From positions 124,001 through 188,000 of the forward strand of contig JALQCR010000002.1 of the NCBI GenBank assembly GCA_023336205.1: a stretch of DNA of 64,000 nt, in the 5' to 3' direction. A model generated the notes under the pieces. The model saw only the letters and a list, made by a program, of their open reading frames with translations. It did no database searches and was not told the origin of the DNA. The position numbers and the translations under genes were made by a program. The DNA comes from Pseudanabaena sp. Salubria-1 (GTDB lineage: Bacteria > Cyanobacteriota > Cyanobacteriia > Pseudanabaenales > Pseudanabaenaceae). The number at the start of each line of letters is the position of its first letter. Positions within the stretch are counted from its first letter, which is position 1. Positions 25,479 through 33,926 of this stretch are shown in pieces.

Positions 25479-28157
25479 TTAAAAATCGCCAAAGTCGTTG
25501 GAAATAGCCAAACTTACTGTCCAAGTTTCCCGCAATAGTTCACTATCATCATCGCGATCGCGAATTATTAGATAGGCGGTAACGGGAGGATTGCCGACGG
25601 TAACGGTCAGGGTTTGGGGAAATTCGCGTTCTGTGGGTTGAGGACTATCGCTGTTTAGCTCCAATGCTTTGATATCCGTGATGGGGCTGTTGGTTTGGGG
25701 ATCGTAGAGCGCGATGGTAATGCTACGCGATCGCCATCTACCAATTACGGGATCGGTTTGTAAGATGGAGATGTTAAAGCGATTGTTGGTAACGCGACGG
25801 GAACGCGCATTGATCTGCACACCGACCTTTTGAATGAGATCTTCATTGCCTTTTTCGGAGCGTTTATGGCGATAGCTAATTACAGGCACACATATTTCCT
25901 GTAAGCTTGCGCCGCCATGTACAAATTGCGATCCTGCCCCCTGTTTGGCAAAGCGAAGATTACTACGGGGAACAACTACGCAGAGGTTTTGGGTATTGTC
26001 GGGGATAGCGAATTCTAGGGTGTGAGAATTTGGTGATGGGTGATTGGGAATTGGTGATTGGGATGCTTTTGGCATATCTTTTAAATAATAGCGGCGGCTT
26101 GATTTGAGAATGTTTGCATCGCTGCTGGGTAAAGGTAGTTTATCGGCTTCGGCGATCGCCTTGCGTTGGTATAGAAAACCATGATCGGCGGTAATAAATA
26201 CATGAGTGCCATTGAGGGAGTTGCAAATGCGCTTGACTAGTTTCAGCAGTTCAGCGATCGCCGTTTCACAGGCTGTCATAACTTGACGCTCACTGGCAGG
26301 CTTATCGCCAATGCTATCAATATTGTCATGATAGATATAGATGAGCCGATAGGGTTTAATTTGTTCGCGTCCCTCGTCTACGGTCATTTTGATTAAGTCA
26401 GTTGCACTAATTACGGTTGCATCAACTTGGGCAGTTTTTTGCAAAACTTTTTGACGGGCTTCTGCGCCTTGGGTACTCAGACCATCGCGCAATACATCTT
26501 TAAAATCATTGGTAAATTCTAGGCTAGTTCCTGATAATAGAGCCGCCATCCCCAAGGAGGTAATGCTAGGTAATAGTCCTAACTGAGCTTCGATCTCGAT
26601 ATTGCCGCGTAGTTCTTTTTCAATATGCTCTTTTAGTTCGCTGGCGACTTCATAGCGCAGAGCATCGGAAATGATCACAAATACTTTTTCGCGATCGCTG
26701 GTTTGCAAAATACGCTGAATGTAGTTTTGAAAGAATTTTTGTTGAGAAGGAATGCCTTCCAATTGCCAGTTAGCTTGATTATTTATTTGATTATTCACTT
26801 GCAAAGGCGCGATCGCCTCTGTCCAAGCTTGCCCTAAATTATCTAAAAACCAATTTACATAGAGATTTTCGATATATTCGATTACGCCTTGTTCTCGCAA
26901 AATTGGCACAGAGTCATCGCTTGCGACAATAAATTTGCGATATAGGCGATCGCCTAGATGTAAGGATTGGGCATAAATTTTAAATAATTCGGGAGCTGAT
27001 GATTTAGAAAAACTTCCCTCATCCCCCAGACTAGGTGAGAGGGACTCTTTCATTTCTAGTAATTCGATCGCGGCAGCAAGAGCCTCATAGGTGTTGGCAT
27101 AGGTGGGATATTTTTCGCACCAGATAAAAGTGCGACGCATATTAAACCATTTTTGCCAGCGCTTGAGGTCACTTGCTTGAGCTTTGATTTCGCGGACACA
27201 GGCTCGCATCAACATAAAATCAATACATTCAAAGGTATTTGATTGATAAATATGTTCGGGTAACAAGTCGGCGATCGCACTCTGGATCTGTAACTCCTTT
27301 TCAACTTGCTTACTAAGGGCGCTCCATTGGTCAGCATCGGTGCGATCGTTTGCCCAATGCTCGATGAAGGCGTAGGCTTTTTGGCTAGAGGTGAGGGTAT
27401 AGGCGTTCAGAGATTCTGGTAATTTGCCGCGCAGGGTCATTTGCAAATGGGAAATTAGCAGACAATTTAATAGTTTTTGGAGACTGCGTTTCGATGAATC
27501 AAAGCCTGTACTTTCTTTAACGATTTCCCAAAATGCTGTATCTAAATTAAATTTCTGAAACTCTAACCAGTGTTTATTATCTGACTCTAGCAATCCTGCG
27601 GAGAAGACTTGCCGCAATAACATATCGGCATTGGCAACTTTGATGCCTGCTAAAACTGAGAGCATGGCAAGCAGGAACTCGCGATCGCTGGTGTCAGCCC
27701 CTAAGCACATATTAAAAATTGCATCTTTACGTTTGCGGTTATCAAAAAATTTAAGATGTTGGCGAATAATACTTTCTAAACTGCGTTGATGGAAGTTGAG
27801 ATCGGCGAATAGCAGGGCGGCGGGATCGGTGGAAAAGGTTTGGCTATAGAGTTGGATGTCAATTAACCAGTTATCTTCGTGGGATGGTTCGCTAAAGGGA
27901 GCATAAATTAAAAAGTTTTGCTGGGGATGTTTGATCAATAAGTGATATTTAGTCGTAAAGGGGTTGTCACCAAGTTGATATTTCACTATTTCAAACGTAC
28001 TTTCAGGGATGAATTGCAGTTCATCAAAAATGTCTTGAAATTGCTTTTCAGGGTCATACCAAAATACAATCCGCCGTGATTTGTATGGTTGGTGTGACCA
28101 TCGGCGATCTTCTTGAAAAATATTTTCGATGCTGGTTTTGATGCGATCGCTGTTCAT
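25479..28157 (-). CDS. pglZ: BREX-1 alkaline phosphatase-fold protein PglZ
   Basis: Protein of 892 residues, the usual length of type A PglZ. The metal-binding strips of the alkaline phosphatase superfamily are present: VFVIISDALRYEVASEL near residue 490 and HVFITADHGFLYQR near residue 650, with VVPRSNLRFA and FVHGGASLQEICVPV beyond. An N-terminal helical region and a beta-rich C-terminal domain complete it. A strip SPIPNHPSPNSH near residue 700 has the look of a translated repeat. It is followed by brxL in the same transcript. Its own promoter must lie in the 120-base divergent gap before the DUF4160 gene, since the cargo gene pair separates it from pglX. Confidence 0.93.
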   Translation of the reverse strand: MNSDRIKTSIENIFQEDRRWSHQPYKSRRIVFWYDPEKQFQDIFDELQFIPESTFEIVKYQLGDNPFTTKYHLLIKHPQQNFLIYAPFSEPSHEDNWLIDIQLYSQTFSTDPAALLFADLNFHQRSLESIIRQHLKFFDNRKRKDAIFNMCLGADTSDREFLLAMLSVLAGIKVANADMLLRQVFSAGLLESDNKHWLEFQKFNLDTAFWEIVKESTGFDSSKRSLQKLLNCLLISHLQMTLRGKLPESLNAYTLTSSQKAYAFIEHWANDRTDADQWSALSKQVEKELQIQSAIADLLPEHIYQSNTFECIDFMLMRACVREIKAQASDLKRWQKWFNMRRTFIWCEKYPTYANTYEALAAAIELLEMKESLSPSLGDEGSFSKSSAPELFKIYAQSLHLGDRLYRKFIVASDDSVPILREQGVIEYIENLYVNWFLDNLGQAWTEAIAPLQVNNQINNQANWQLEGIPSQQKFFQNYIQRILQTSDREKVFVIISDALRYEVASELKEHIEKELRGNIEIEAQLGLLPSITSLGMAALLSGTSLEFTNDFKDVLRDGLSTQGAEARQKVLQKTAQVDATVISATDLIKMTVDEGREQIKPYRLIYIYHDNIDSIGDKPASERQVMTACETAIAELLKLVKRICNSLNGTHVFITADHGFLYQRKAIAEADKLPLPSSDANILKSSRRYYLKDMPKASQSPIPNHPSPNSHTLEFAIPDNTQNLCVVVPRSNLRFAKQGAGSQFVHGGASLQEICVPVISYRHKRSEKGNEDLIQKVGVQINARSRRVTNNRFNISILQTDPVIGRWRSRSITIALYDPQTNSPITDIKALELNSDSPQPTEREFPQTLTVTVGNPPVTAYLIIRDRDDDSELLRETWTVSLAISNDFGDF

Positions 28158-28223
28158 TGGTGATTGATGGTTCTTAGCTGATAATTTGCTGTTAATAGCT
28201 CAACACTAATTTTATCTCATTAC

Positions 28224-28252
28224 TTGACAAAACCCAAGCGTTGGGTTTATGT
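28224..28252 (+). promoter_or_regulatory. promoter with a palindromic operator between -35 and -10
   Basis: TTGACA and TTATGT are 17 bases apart, 26 bases before the start codon of the DUF4160 gene. The spacer holds the palindrome AACCCAA-GCG-TTGGGTT (28231-28247). An operator there would let a repressor, perhaps one of the two gene products, shut off its own promoter, as in toxin-antitoxin pairs. Regulation is inferred. Confidence 0.55.
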
Positions 28253-28277
28253 TCTAGCATGATAGAAATATATATCC

Positions 28278-28604
28278 ATGCAAGTACTCAAAGACCTAAA
28301 GAAAAACCTATATGTTTATATTTATACTAACGACCATACGCCAGCCCACGTACATATTTTCTATGGAAGAAAAAATGATACTAACAGATATGAAGTAAAG
28401 ATAAATATTGGCGATCAAGATAGTCCTCCAGTGATCGTAAAAGCTAACCCTAAAATGAGTAACGATGATATTAGAGCAGCATGGGATCTAGTGGCTGACA
28501 ATCAAGAAAATCTATTAGAAAAGTGGAATCAAATACATGGCATTCAAAAATTGGAAAAATCTAGTGAGCGAGGAGGAACTAAACGCTCAAATCGAAAAGG
28601 CTAA
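28278..28604 (+). CDS. DUF4160 family protein
   Basis: Protein of 108 residues. The strip YIYTNDHTPAHVHIFYGRKN is the family signature (D-H-x-P-x-H-x-H), followed by an acidic beta strand region and a helix WNQIH. DUF4160 genes are typically followed by a DUF2442 gene, as here, where the two overlap by 68 bases. The pair has the layout of a toxin-antitoxin module, though I know of no firm demonstration. It is inserted within the BREX locus and runs against it. Confidence 0.85.
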   Translation: MQVLKDLKKNLYVYIYTNDHTPAHVHIFYGRKNDTNRYEVKINIGDQDSPPVIVKANPKMSNDDIRAAWDLVADNQENLLEKWNQIHGIQKLEKSSERGGTKRSNRKG

Positions 28605-29004
28605 GAATCTGGCATTGGAGGCAGAGGCTAAAGAGCCAAGAGCTATATCTGTCAGTTATAACCAGTCCTCTGGTCTGGTTATGATTGCGCTCAAAAATGG
28701 GGCTTTTTTCAGCTTCCCACCTAATTTGGTGCAGGGACTGGGAAAAGCATCCTCTGAGGAGTTAAATAATGTCTGGCTTGATGAGTCTGGAAGTAGTGTG
28801 CATTGGGACAGTTTAGATGCTGATTTTGAGCTTGCGAGTCTAGTTGCAGGTATCTTTGGGACAAAGGTTTGGATGTCAGAACTGGGGCGCAAGGGTGGCA
28901 AGGTGAAGTCTGCTATTAAGACCGAGACTGCGCGTAATAATGGAAAGAAAGGTGGTCGTCCTAAGAAGGTAGTGCAAGATCTTCAGAATTCGATGTCTTC
29001 GTAG
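28537..29004 (+). CDS. DUF2442 family protein with C-terminal basic tail
   Basis: Protein of 155 residues. The central part (AISVSYNQSSGLVMIALKNG, FSFPPNLVQGL, VHWDSLDADFELASLVAG) is the DUF2442 domain. The tail GRKGGKVKSA...NNGKKGGRPKK is a basic motif that probably binds DNA. It overlaps the end of the DUF4160 gene by 68 bases, so translation is coupled; the 5' part of its frame could be trimmed by an internal start, but the N-terminal helix looks genuine. It is the likely antitoxin or repressor of the pair. Confidence 0.82.
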   Translation: MAFKNWKNLVSEEELNAQIEKAKNLALEAEAKEPRAISVSYNQSSGLVMIALKNGAFFSFPPNLVQGLGKASSEELNNVWLDESGSSVHWDSLDADFELASLVAGIFGTKVWMSELGRKGGKVKSAIKTETARNNGKKGGRPKKVVQDLQNSMSS

Positions 29005-29032
29005 ATTTGCGCGATCGCTAGTTCACTACTAT

Positions 29033-29413
29033 TTATTCATCAAGATTCATAATTCTTTGTACTTCATCGATAAACTTTTGAGCATTGGCGATCGCGGTTT
29101 CGGCTGTGGCTTGGTCGGCAATAAAAGCAGTGTTGTAATCTCCAGATTGTCGAAGGTCATAGGTTGACTTTAACAATTTGGCGATGTCTTTGGAGATTTT
29201 ACCTGTGTTTTCAAAATGGAAGTTAATTAGTTTGATCACTCCCTTATGAGTTGATGTTTCTAATCCTGCGGATAGGAGTAGGGACTGTGCGGCGTAGTAC
29301 ATGGCATAATAGGCGCGAGATAGGCAAGGGCGGTAGCGTTGAAGTTCTAATAAAATTTTGGCTGTTTCTAGGTCTTCTATAGCTAGGCTTAATAGTTGTT
29401 TTATTTCATTCAT
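29033..29413 (-). CDS. HEPN-domain protein, toxin half of an MNT-HEPN pair
   Basis: Protein of 126 residues from MNEIKQLLS; this start overlaps the nucleotidyltransferase gene by 4 bases (ATGA), and a longer reading would overlap it by 40 codons. The helical bundle with SRAYYAMYYAAQSLLL is the form found in HEPN proteins paired with minimal nucleotidyltransferases. Such HEPN partners are RNases held in check by adenylylation from the partner. Confidence 0.85.
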   Translation of the reverse strand: MNEIKQLLSLAIEDLETAKILLELQRYRPCLSRAYYAMYYAAQSLLLSAGLETSTHKGVIKLINFHFENTGKISKDIAKLLKSTYDLRQSGDYNTAFIADQATAETAIANAQKFIDEVQRIMNLDE

Positions 29414-29748
29414 AACAGGATTCCTTCTTTTTTGACGACTCTGATTAGGGAAATGGCAGAGGCGAGAAAGTTGGATTTGCTGGTGGGGATGATGGAGATT
29501 AGTTCGCCATTTTGATTGAGAAAGTGATGGCAAATGTCTGAGGTGCGATTGATTTCTGCAAGGACATTTACGGGATCTTCAAGGACTGTCATGATATCAA
29601 TGTCGGAGTCTACATTGGCTTCGCCTCTTGCCTGTGAGCCAAAGAGAATTAATGCGTACAATCGCTGACCATAGAGGTTTTGTAATTTAACTTTTAGCTC
29701 TTGCAGGAGCAGGGATAGGTTTTGATTTTTTTCAAGTGTTTGGAGCAT
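29410..29748 (-). CDS. minimal nucleotidyltransferase (MNT), antitoxin half
   Basis: Protein of 112 residues with the polymerase-beta-type motif LFGSQARGEANVDSDIDI (G-S, then D-x-D). In MNT-HEPN modules this enzyme modifies the HEPN partner and neutralises it. It begins only 12 bases after the pglX stop in the same direction, so the pair is read from the BREX transcript. That ties loss of the BREX operon to loss of the antitoxin. Confidence 0.88.
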   Translation of the reverse strand: MLQTLEKNQNLSLLLQELKVKLQNLYGQRLYALILFGSQARGEANVDSDIDIMTVLEDPVNVLAEINRTSDICHHFLNQNGELISIIPTSKSNFLASAISLIRVVKKEGILL

Positions 29749-29760
29749 TAGGTTTAGTTC

Positions 29761-32700
29761 CTATTGTTTTTTACGTTTCCATTCTGATTTTTTCTTGAGA
29801 TCTGCCATTTTTAACTCTGCACCTTCATAGATGAGTCCTTCAAAGAGGGTGTAGTTATAGGCTACGCCGTCATCTAGATCGATCGCTATGCGTTTGTCGG
29901 CGGCGTGTTGGAGTTTGGCTTGATATTCGCGGAGTTCGAGTTGTTGGTCTTGGAGGTCTTTGATTAGTTTTTGGCTGGCTTTTTTGGTGGCGGTGGTGGT
30001 GAGGAGTGCGAGGTTTTGTTGTTCGCGTTGGAGTTCGTTGTCGATCTTGCGTTGGAGTTCGAGGACGTAATCGGTACGCAGTCGGGCGAGGGTGTTGGTA
30101 TCATAACTATGCAGGTAGACGAGTGCGCCGAAGGCTTTCTTTTTGCCACTGGTGAAGTACCAATAGATGGGGCGTTTTTTGTAGGTTTGGATGTGGTCTT
30201 TGACAAATTCATCGAGGAAGTAGCGGCGGATTCTATCTCTTGAGTTTTCGCCTGTTCTGAGGGTGAGGGCGATCGCGATGTAGTCGAGGTTGGCTTGGAG
30301 GTGTTGGGGGCTGTAGGCGGTTTTGAGAAATTCGATGATCTGGTCTACGATGTCATCGGTGAAGTAGGCTTTGTCGGTGATGGGAATTATGGAATTACGA
30401 ATTTGGGAATTACGAATTACGAATTGAGAATTAGGAGTTGGTTCATGTTCTTTGCTGATGGATGATGCGCTGTTCTCCGATGTTTCCGCCGCCAATAATT
30501 CGTAATTCGTAATTCCTAATTCCTCATTCTCCCCTAATTCGTAATTCGTAATTCGTAATTGTTCATCCTCTAATTCGTAATTCGTAATTCCTAATTCGTA
30601 ATTATCCAACGCATAGCGCCCCATGATGCAACCCACTGCATAGGAGAGCAGGGATTTAATGTCGCGGGTGAGGTCGGCGCGGCGGATGGTGATCTGTGCG
30701 TCGGGGACTTCGGGGGTGAGTTCGTCTTGCAGTCCATAGGCGGCGATCCAATAACGGTTATTTTCTTCTTCGAGTTGTTTGAGTTGTTGAAATGCGCTTT
30801 CTGTTTCTTCTTGCCAGTTCTCAAATGCTTGTTGGATCAGGTTTGTTTTATATCGGGTTAATGGATGGGTTTTAAAGTCCCATGAGGTTTCAAAGTTATC
30901 CCAGTCTTCGCGAGAGATAGAAATAGCCTCTTCTACCATTTCAGCTATTAGTGCATTGCGATTAGATTGTATTGGTAAATTATTAAGTTCATTACTTGTA
31001 AATGTCAGAGTTGGACTAAGTGTAGTTAAAAATTGATGTGCAACTTCCGAGCAAAGAAATCCCAAGCACAAATTAATATATTCATTTTTTGTAAATCCAG
31101 AGCGCCCAGTATCATCAAATAAAAATCCATGATTCATTTTCCTAGCTGCAAATCTTCCTGAACTAATTTTAGACCAAGTGATTCCTTCTTTAAAGTAGAA
31201 ACTGTCGTTTCTAACAGCAGATCTTAATTTTCCATTTTCCATTCCAAAAGTTCTAATTTCTAGACCATTATCTTGCCAATTAACTATGGTTTCATTATTA
31301 CCGTACCACTTTCTAAAAGCTCCACCACTATTACATGGATACCATCGATAAATGGAAGAAGAAGTATTTTTTAATGATAAATTATTTAAATTTATTCTCT
31401 GATAAGAAACTTCAAACCAAAGCCTCTGAAATTTATCATTGTTTCCTGTAGACATACCAGCATTAATATTTAATAAATTACCTAGTTTTTCAAATTCAAG
31501 AAATATTTGTTTAAATTTTTCGCTAACCCAATAAGCGATCGCACTCGATGGAATCTTGTCAAAATCTCTAGACTTTGCATGATACAAAAAACCACAATCA
31601 GGATTTTCAATTGCTTCTAAAAGTTTAGGCTCTTGATTTTGATGCCCTTTAAAATCTGACAATTTAACATAAGTTCCCAATTCATCCTTATTAACAGGTT
31701 TCTTGAGCGTAAAAGTACATACAGGAACGCAAGCAGGTTCAAACGCATTATATTCAAGTTGAACTAATGAGCTTATTGTAAAACTATCTAAAAGATTTGC
31801 GCGGAACTTTTCATAGGAAGATAAAAACATCCAAACAAACGGCATAATGCAACCAACCGCACTATCCTGAGTTGTTATTTTATCGATTCTCTCAATAAAC
31901 ATTGCAAACAAATCAGACTTCGCATCAGGATGATACTTATCCGCAAAAGCCTTAACTTTTGGATCAAAAGAAGAACTTCCCATATATGGCGGATTCGCCA
32001 CCACCACCCGAAACTGTCGGCGCAAAAACACCGCTTGGCGCACAACATCCCGCAACACCCCAAAATCATCCCGATAAATCGGAAAACTCAACTCCAACCG
32101 ATCCAACTCCGCATATACCCGATCCGCATCAAACACAGACGGCACAATCAAACTACCCAAATGATCCGCATCCAAAAACACCCTTAAAAGCCCAAGTAAC
32201 TCCCCCGAAATAGAAGCATTTTCCGTTAAAAAACTCACCAACGAAGCAGAAGCGATCGGCTTAGGCGCAACATATCCCAAAGGCAACTGCTCAACCAACC
32301 CCAAACCACCCAAAGACATTTGATAACTTGCGATCGCCCCCTGCTCCGCCTTTGCCATCTCCCTCTCATTAAAAAACTGCCGCGTATTCCGCACCCACAA
32401 AATATTTAACCTCGGTAACTCTGCCACCCGCCGCAAAAACCGCTTATCCCTAGCCCGCGCCTTCATCAACACCGCAAAACTAGCCAACTGCACCGCGCGA
32501 TCGTCAATATCCAAACCAAACAAATTATGCTCAAGAATTAAAACAGGAATCTCGCGATCGCTATACCCCTGCTCCCGATAAATCTCAAACAACAAATCAA
32601 ACGCATAAACCAGAATATGCCCACTTCCACAAGCAGGATCGCAAACAGTAAGCTCCTGCGGCGTAAGCCCCCCGCCATCCCTAATTCCCAATTCGTAATT

Positions 32701-33615
32701 CCCCATTCGTAATTCCCCATTCGTAATTCCCCATTCTCCTCCCGACTCCAAATAATACGGCATCTTCTCCCGCAAACCCGACTCAGGATGCGCCTCTAGC
32801 CACAACCGCCCCAGCGAATTCTCCACCATATACCGCACAATCCAATGGGGCGTAAACAACTGCGTCGCCGCAGGAATATCTTCCGCTTTCACCTTTGACT
32901 TCGCGCCGATCACCTCATCCTTCTTCTCAGAAATATAAAACTGATACAGCCAACCGACAATCTCAATATCTAGCCAATCCTCCTCCGCGATCGCACTCAC
33001 CAACTTCTTGAGAATCGAATCGCTATTTAACAAATTTGGCGGCAAAAATAATAAGGTGTAATCCTTATCGCGATCGAACAAACAGGCGATCGACTTCGAC
33101 AAATCGCGACATTGCACCAATAACAATTTGCGATACAACCACTCATCAGGATTCGGTTGACTCGCCGCCAACTCGCGCCACTCCGTCAACTTCGCAAAAT
33201 CCAACTCCTCAAAATCACCCGCCGCCGCGATCGCCCCCACCTCACGCAAGATCTCAGGATCGACCAAATTGCGATCGCCACTACTCAAACACCGATAACT
33301 GAGATAACCATTCACCTCCATAAACCGCAGCGCCGCCAAACGGTTAAACCAAATATAGGCAATCTCTTCCGTAATCTTGGCAATCAGCGCCGCCTCCACC
33401 AGCCCACTTGTGTCAATTAGCGATCGTAACTGTCGATAATGATTAGCATCCTCCCCATTGAGCGTCTGCCCATTCACCGTAATCCCCCCCGCCACATTTT
33501 GCGCTGGAATAATCCCCTTTTCGCTAATGCCAAACGTATGCAGACGCGATCGTACCTGCTCAATCAAAGTGGTTCTCGCCCAAGTCGCAAAATTACGGAT
33601 CGCAGTACGGTTCAT
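29761..33615 (-). CDS. pglX: BREX-1 adenine-specific methyltransferase PglX
   Basis: Protein of 1,284 residues, long for PglX (about 1,200). Methyltransferase motif I is CDPACGSGHILVYAFD near residue 323 and motif IV is VVANPPYMGSSS near 538, as in gamma-class N6-adenine enzymes. A target-recognition region follows, AT-rich between about 30900 and 31900, unlike the GC-richer ends. PglX marks host sites so that BREX spares them. Two stretches are translated copies of an octamer repeat (NYELGITNYEL type), near residues 290-312 and 1003-1076, explaining the extra length. No frameshift is seen, although phase variation of pglX is common elsewhere. Confidence 0.94.
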   Translation of the reverse strand: MNRTAIRNFATWARTTLIEQVRSRLHTFGISEKGIIPAQNVAGGITVNGQTLNGEDANHYRQLRSLIDTSGLVEAALIAKITEEIAYIWFNRLAALRFMEVNGYLSYRCLSSGDRNLVDPEILREVGAIAAAGDFEELDFAKLTEWRELAASQPNPDEWLYRKLLLVQCRDLSKSIACLFDRDKDYTLLFLPPNLLNSDSILKKLVSAIAEEDWLDIEIVGWLYQFYISEKKDEVIGAKSKVKAEDIPAATQLFTPHWIVRYMVENSLGRLWLEAHPESGLREKMPYYLESGGEWGITNGELRMGNYELGIRDGGGLTPQELTVCDPACGSGHILVYAFDLLFEIYREQGYSDREIPVLILEHNLFGLDIDDRAVQLASFAVLMKARARDKRFLRRVAELPRLNILWVRNTRQFFNEREMAKAEQGAIASYQMSLGGLGLVEQLPLGYVAPKPIASASLVSFLTENASISGELLGLLRVFLDADHLGSLIVPSVFDADRVYAELDRLELSFPIYRDDFGVLRDVVRQAVFLRRQFRVVVANPPYMGSSSFDPKVKAFADKYHPDAKSDLFAMFIERIDKITTQDSAVGCIMPFVWMFLSSYEKFRANLLDSFTISSLVQLEYNAFEPACVPVCTFTLKKPVNKDELGTYVKLSDFKGHQNQEPKLLEAIENPDCGFLYHAKSRDFDKIPSSAIAYWVSEKFKQIFLEFEKLGNLLNINAGMSTGNNDKFQRLWFEVSYQRINLNNLSLKNTSSSIYRWYPCNSGGAFRKWYGNNETIVNWQDNGLEIRTFGMENGKLRSAVRNDSFYFKEGITWSKISSGRFAARKMNHGFLFDDTGRSGFTKNEYINLCLGFLCSEVAHQFLTTLSPTLTFTSNELNNLPIQSNRNALIAEMVEEAISISREDWDNFETSWDFKTHPLTRYKTNLIQQAFENWQEETESAFQQLKQLEEENNRYWIAAYGLQDELTPEVPDAQITIRRADLTRDIKSLLSYAVGCIMGRYALDNYELGITNYELEDEQLRITNYELGENEELGITNYELLAAETSENSASSISKEHEPTPNSQFVIRNSQIRNSIIPITDKAYFTDDIVDQIIEFLKTAYSPQHLQANLDYIAIALTLRTGENSRDRIRRYFLDEFVKDHIQTYKKRPIYWYFTSGKKKAFGALVYLHSYDTNTLARLRTDYVLELQRKIDNELQREQQNLALLTTTATKKASQKLIKDLQDQQLELREYQAKLQHAADKRIAIDLDDGVAYNYTLFEGLIYEGAELKMADLKKKSEWKRKKQ
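30386..30605. repeat. array of GTAATTC(GTAATTC)-type repeats inside pglX
   Basis: Multiple copies of AATTCGTAATTCGT and variants (AATTCCTAATTC, GAATTACGAATT) in both phases, broken by a short unique stretch. All are kept in frame, giving YELGITNYEL-like runs in PglX. Repeats of this kind are known as interspersed elements in filamentous cyanobacteria. Confidence 0.85.
32681..32742. repeat. second, shorter array of the same repeat in pglX
   Basis: Three near-identical units of CCCCATTCGTAATT stand in frame just before methyltransferase motif I, encoding the strip GEWGITNGELRMGNYELGIR. Position close to the catalytic core suggests that it forms a surface loop. Confidence 0.8.
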
Positions 33616-33666
33616 CGGTTCTCTTAGTTAATTATTGGATTTACGAAAAAATGTTGTAGGGGCGAA

Positions 33667-33800
33667 GCATTTGCGCCACAATTTTAAAACTGATCACAGA
33701 AATCTCCATCCGCAAATGCTACGCCCTCTTTGTAGCATTTGCGCCACAATTTTAAAACACATCACAGAAATCTCGATCCGCAAATGCTGCGCCCTCTTTG
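33667..33800. repeat. 68-bp unit in two tandem copies
   Basis: Each unit runs from GCATTTGCGCCACAATTTTA through ATCACAGAAATCTC to CGCAAATGCT-CGCCCTCTTTG. Within each unit the ends AGCATTTGCG and CGCAAATGCT pair as a hairpin. The array fills the spacer between brxC and pglX. Confidence 0.8.
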
Positions 33801-33837
33801 CCTTTACAAACAATTTGTCCTTGCGTTGTGAGGTTTT

Positions 33838-33901
33838 GGGCAGAGCATTCCCAAAAATAGGTTATCTAAAAATTATAGATTGTCGCGGGAATGCTCTGCC
33901 C
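33838..33901. repeat. inverted repeat of the GGGCAGAGCATTCCC type
   Basis: Perfect 15-bp arms, GGGCAGAGCATTCCC and its complement, enclose 34 bases just past the brxC stop codon. The sequence resembles small interspersed elements frequent in cyanobacterial spacers. It could shape the mRNA between brxC and pglX. Confidence 0.65.
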
Positions 33902-33926
33902 CTACGGTTGTATTGTATTCTATGCC

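Noticed and set aside
29971..30243. Glycine-rich frame opposite pglX
   Set aside because: Shadow of the antisense strand of pglX codon bias; no start context or neighbours.
30386..30605. CRISPR-like array
   Set aside because: Units are short, contiguous and without unique spacers, and are translated as part of PglX. No true CRISPR array was seen anywhere in the window.
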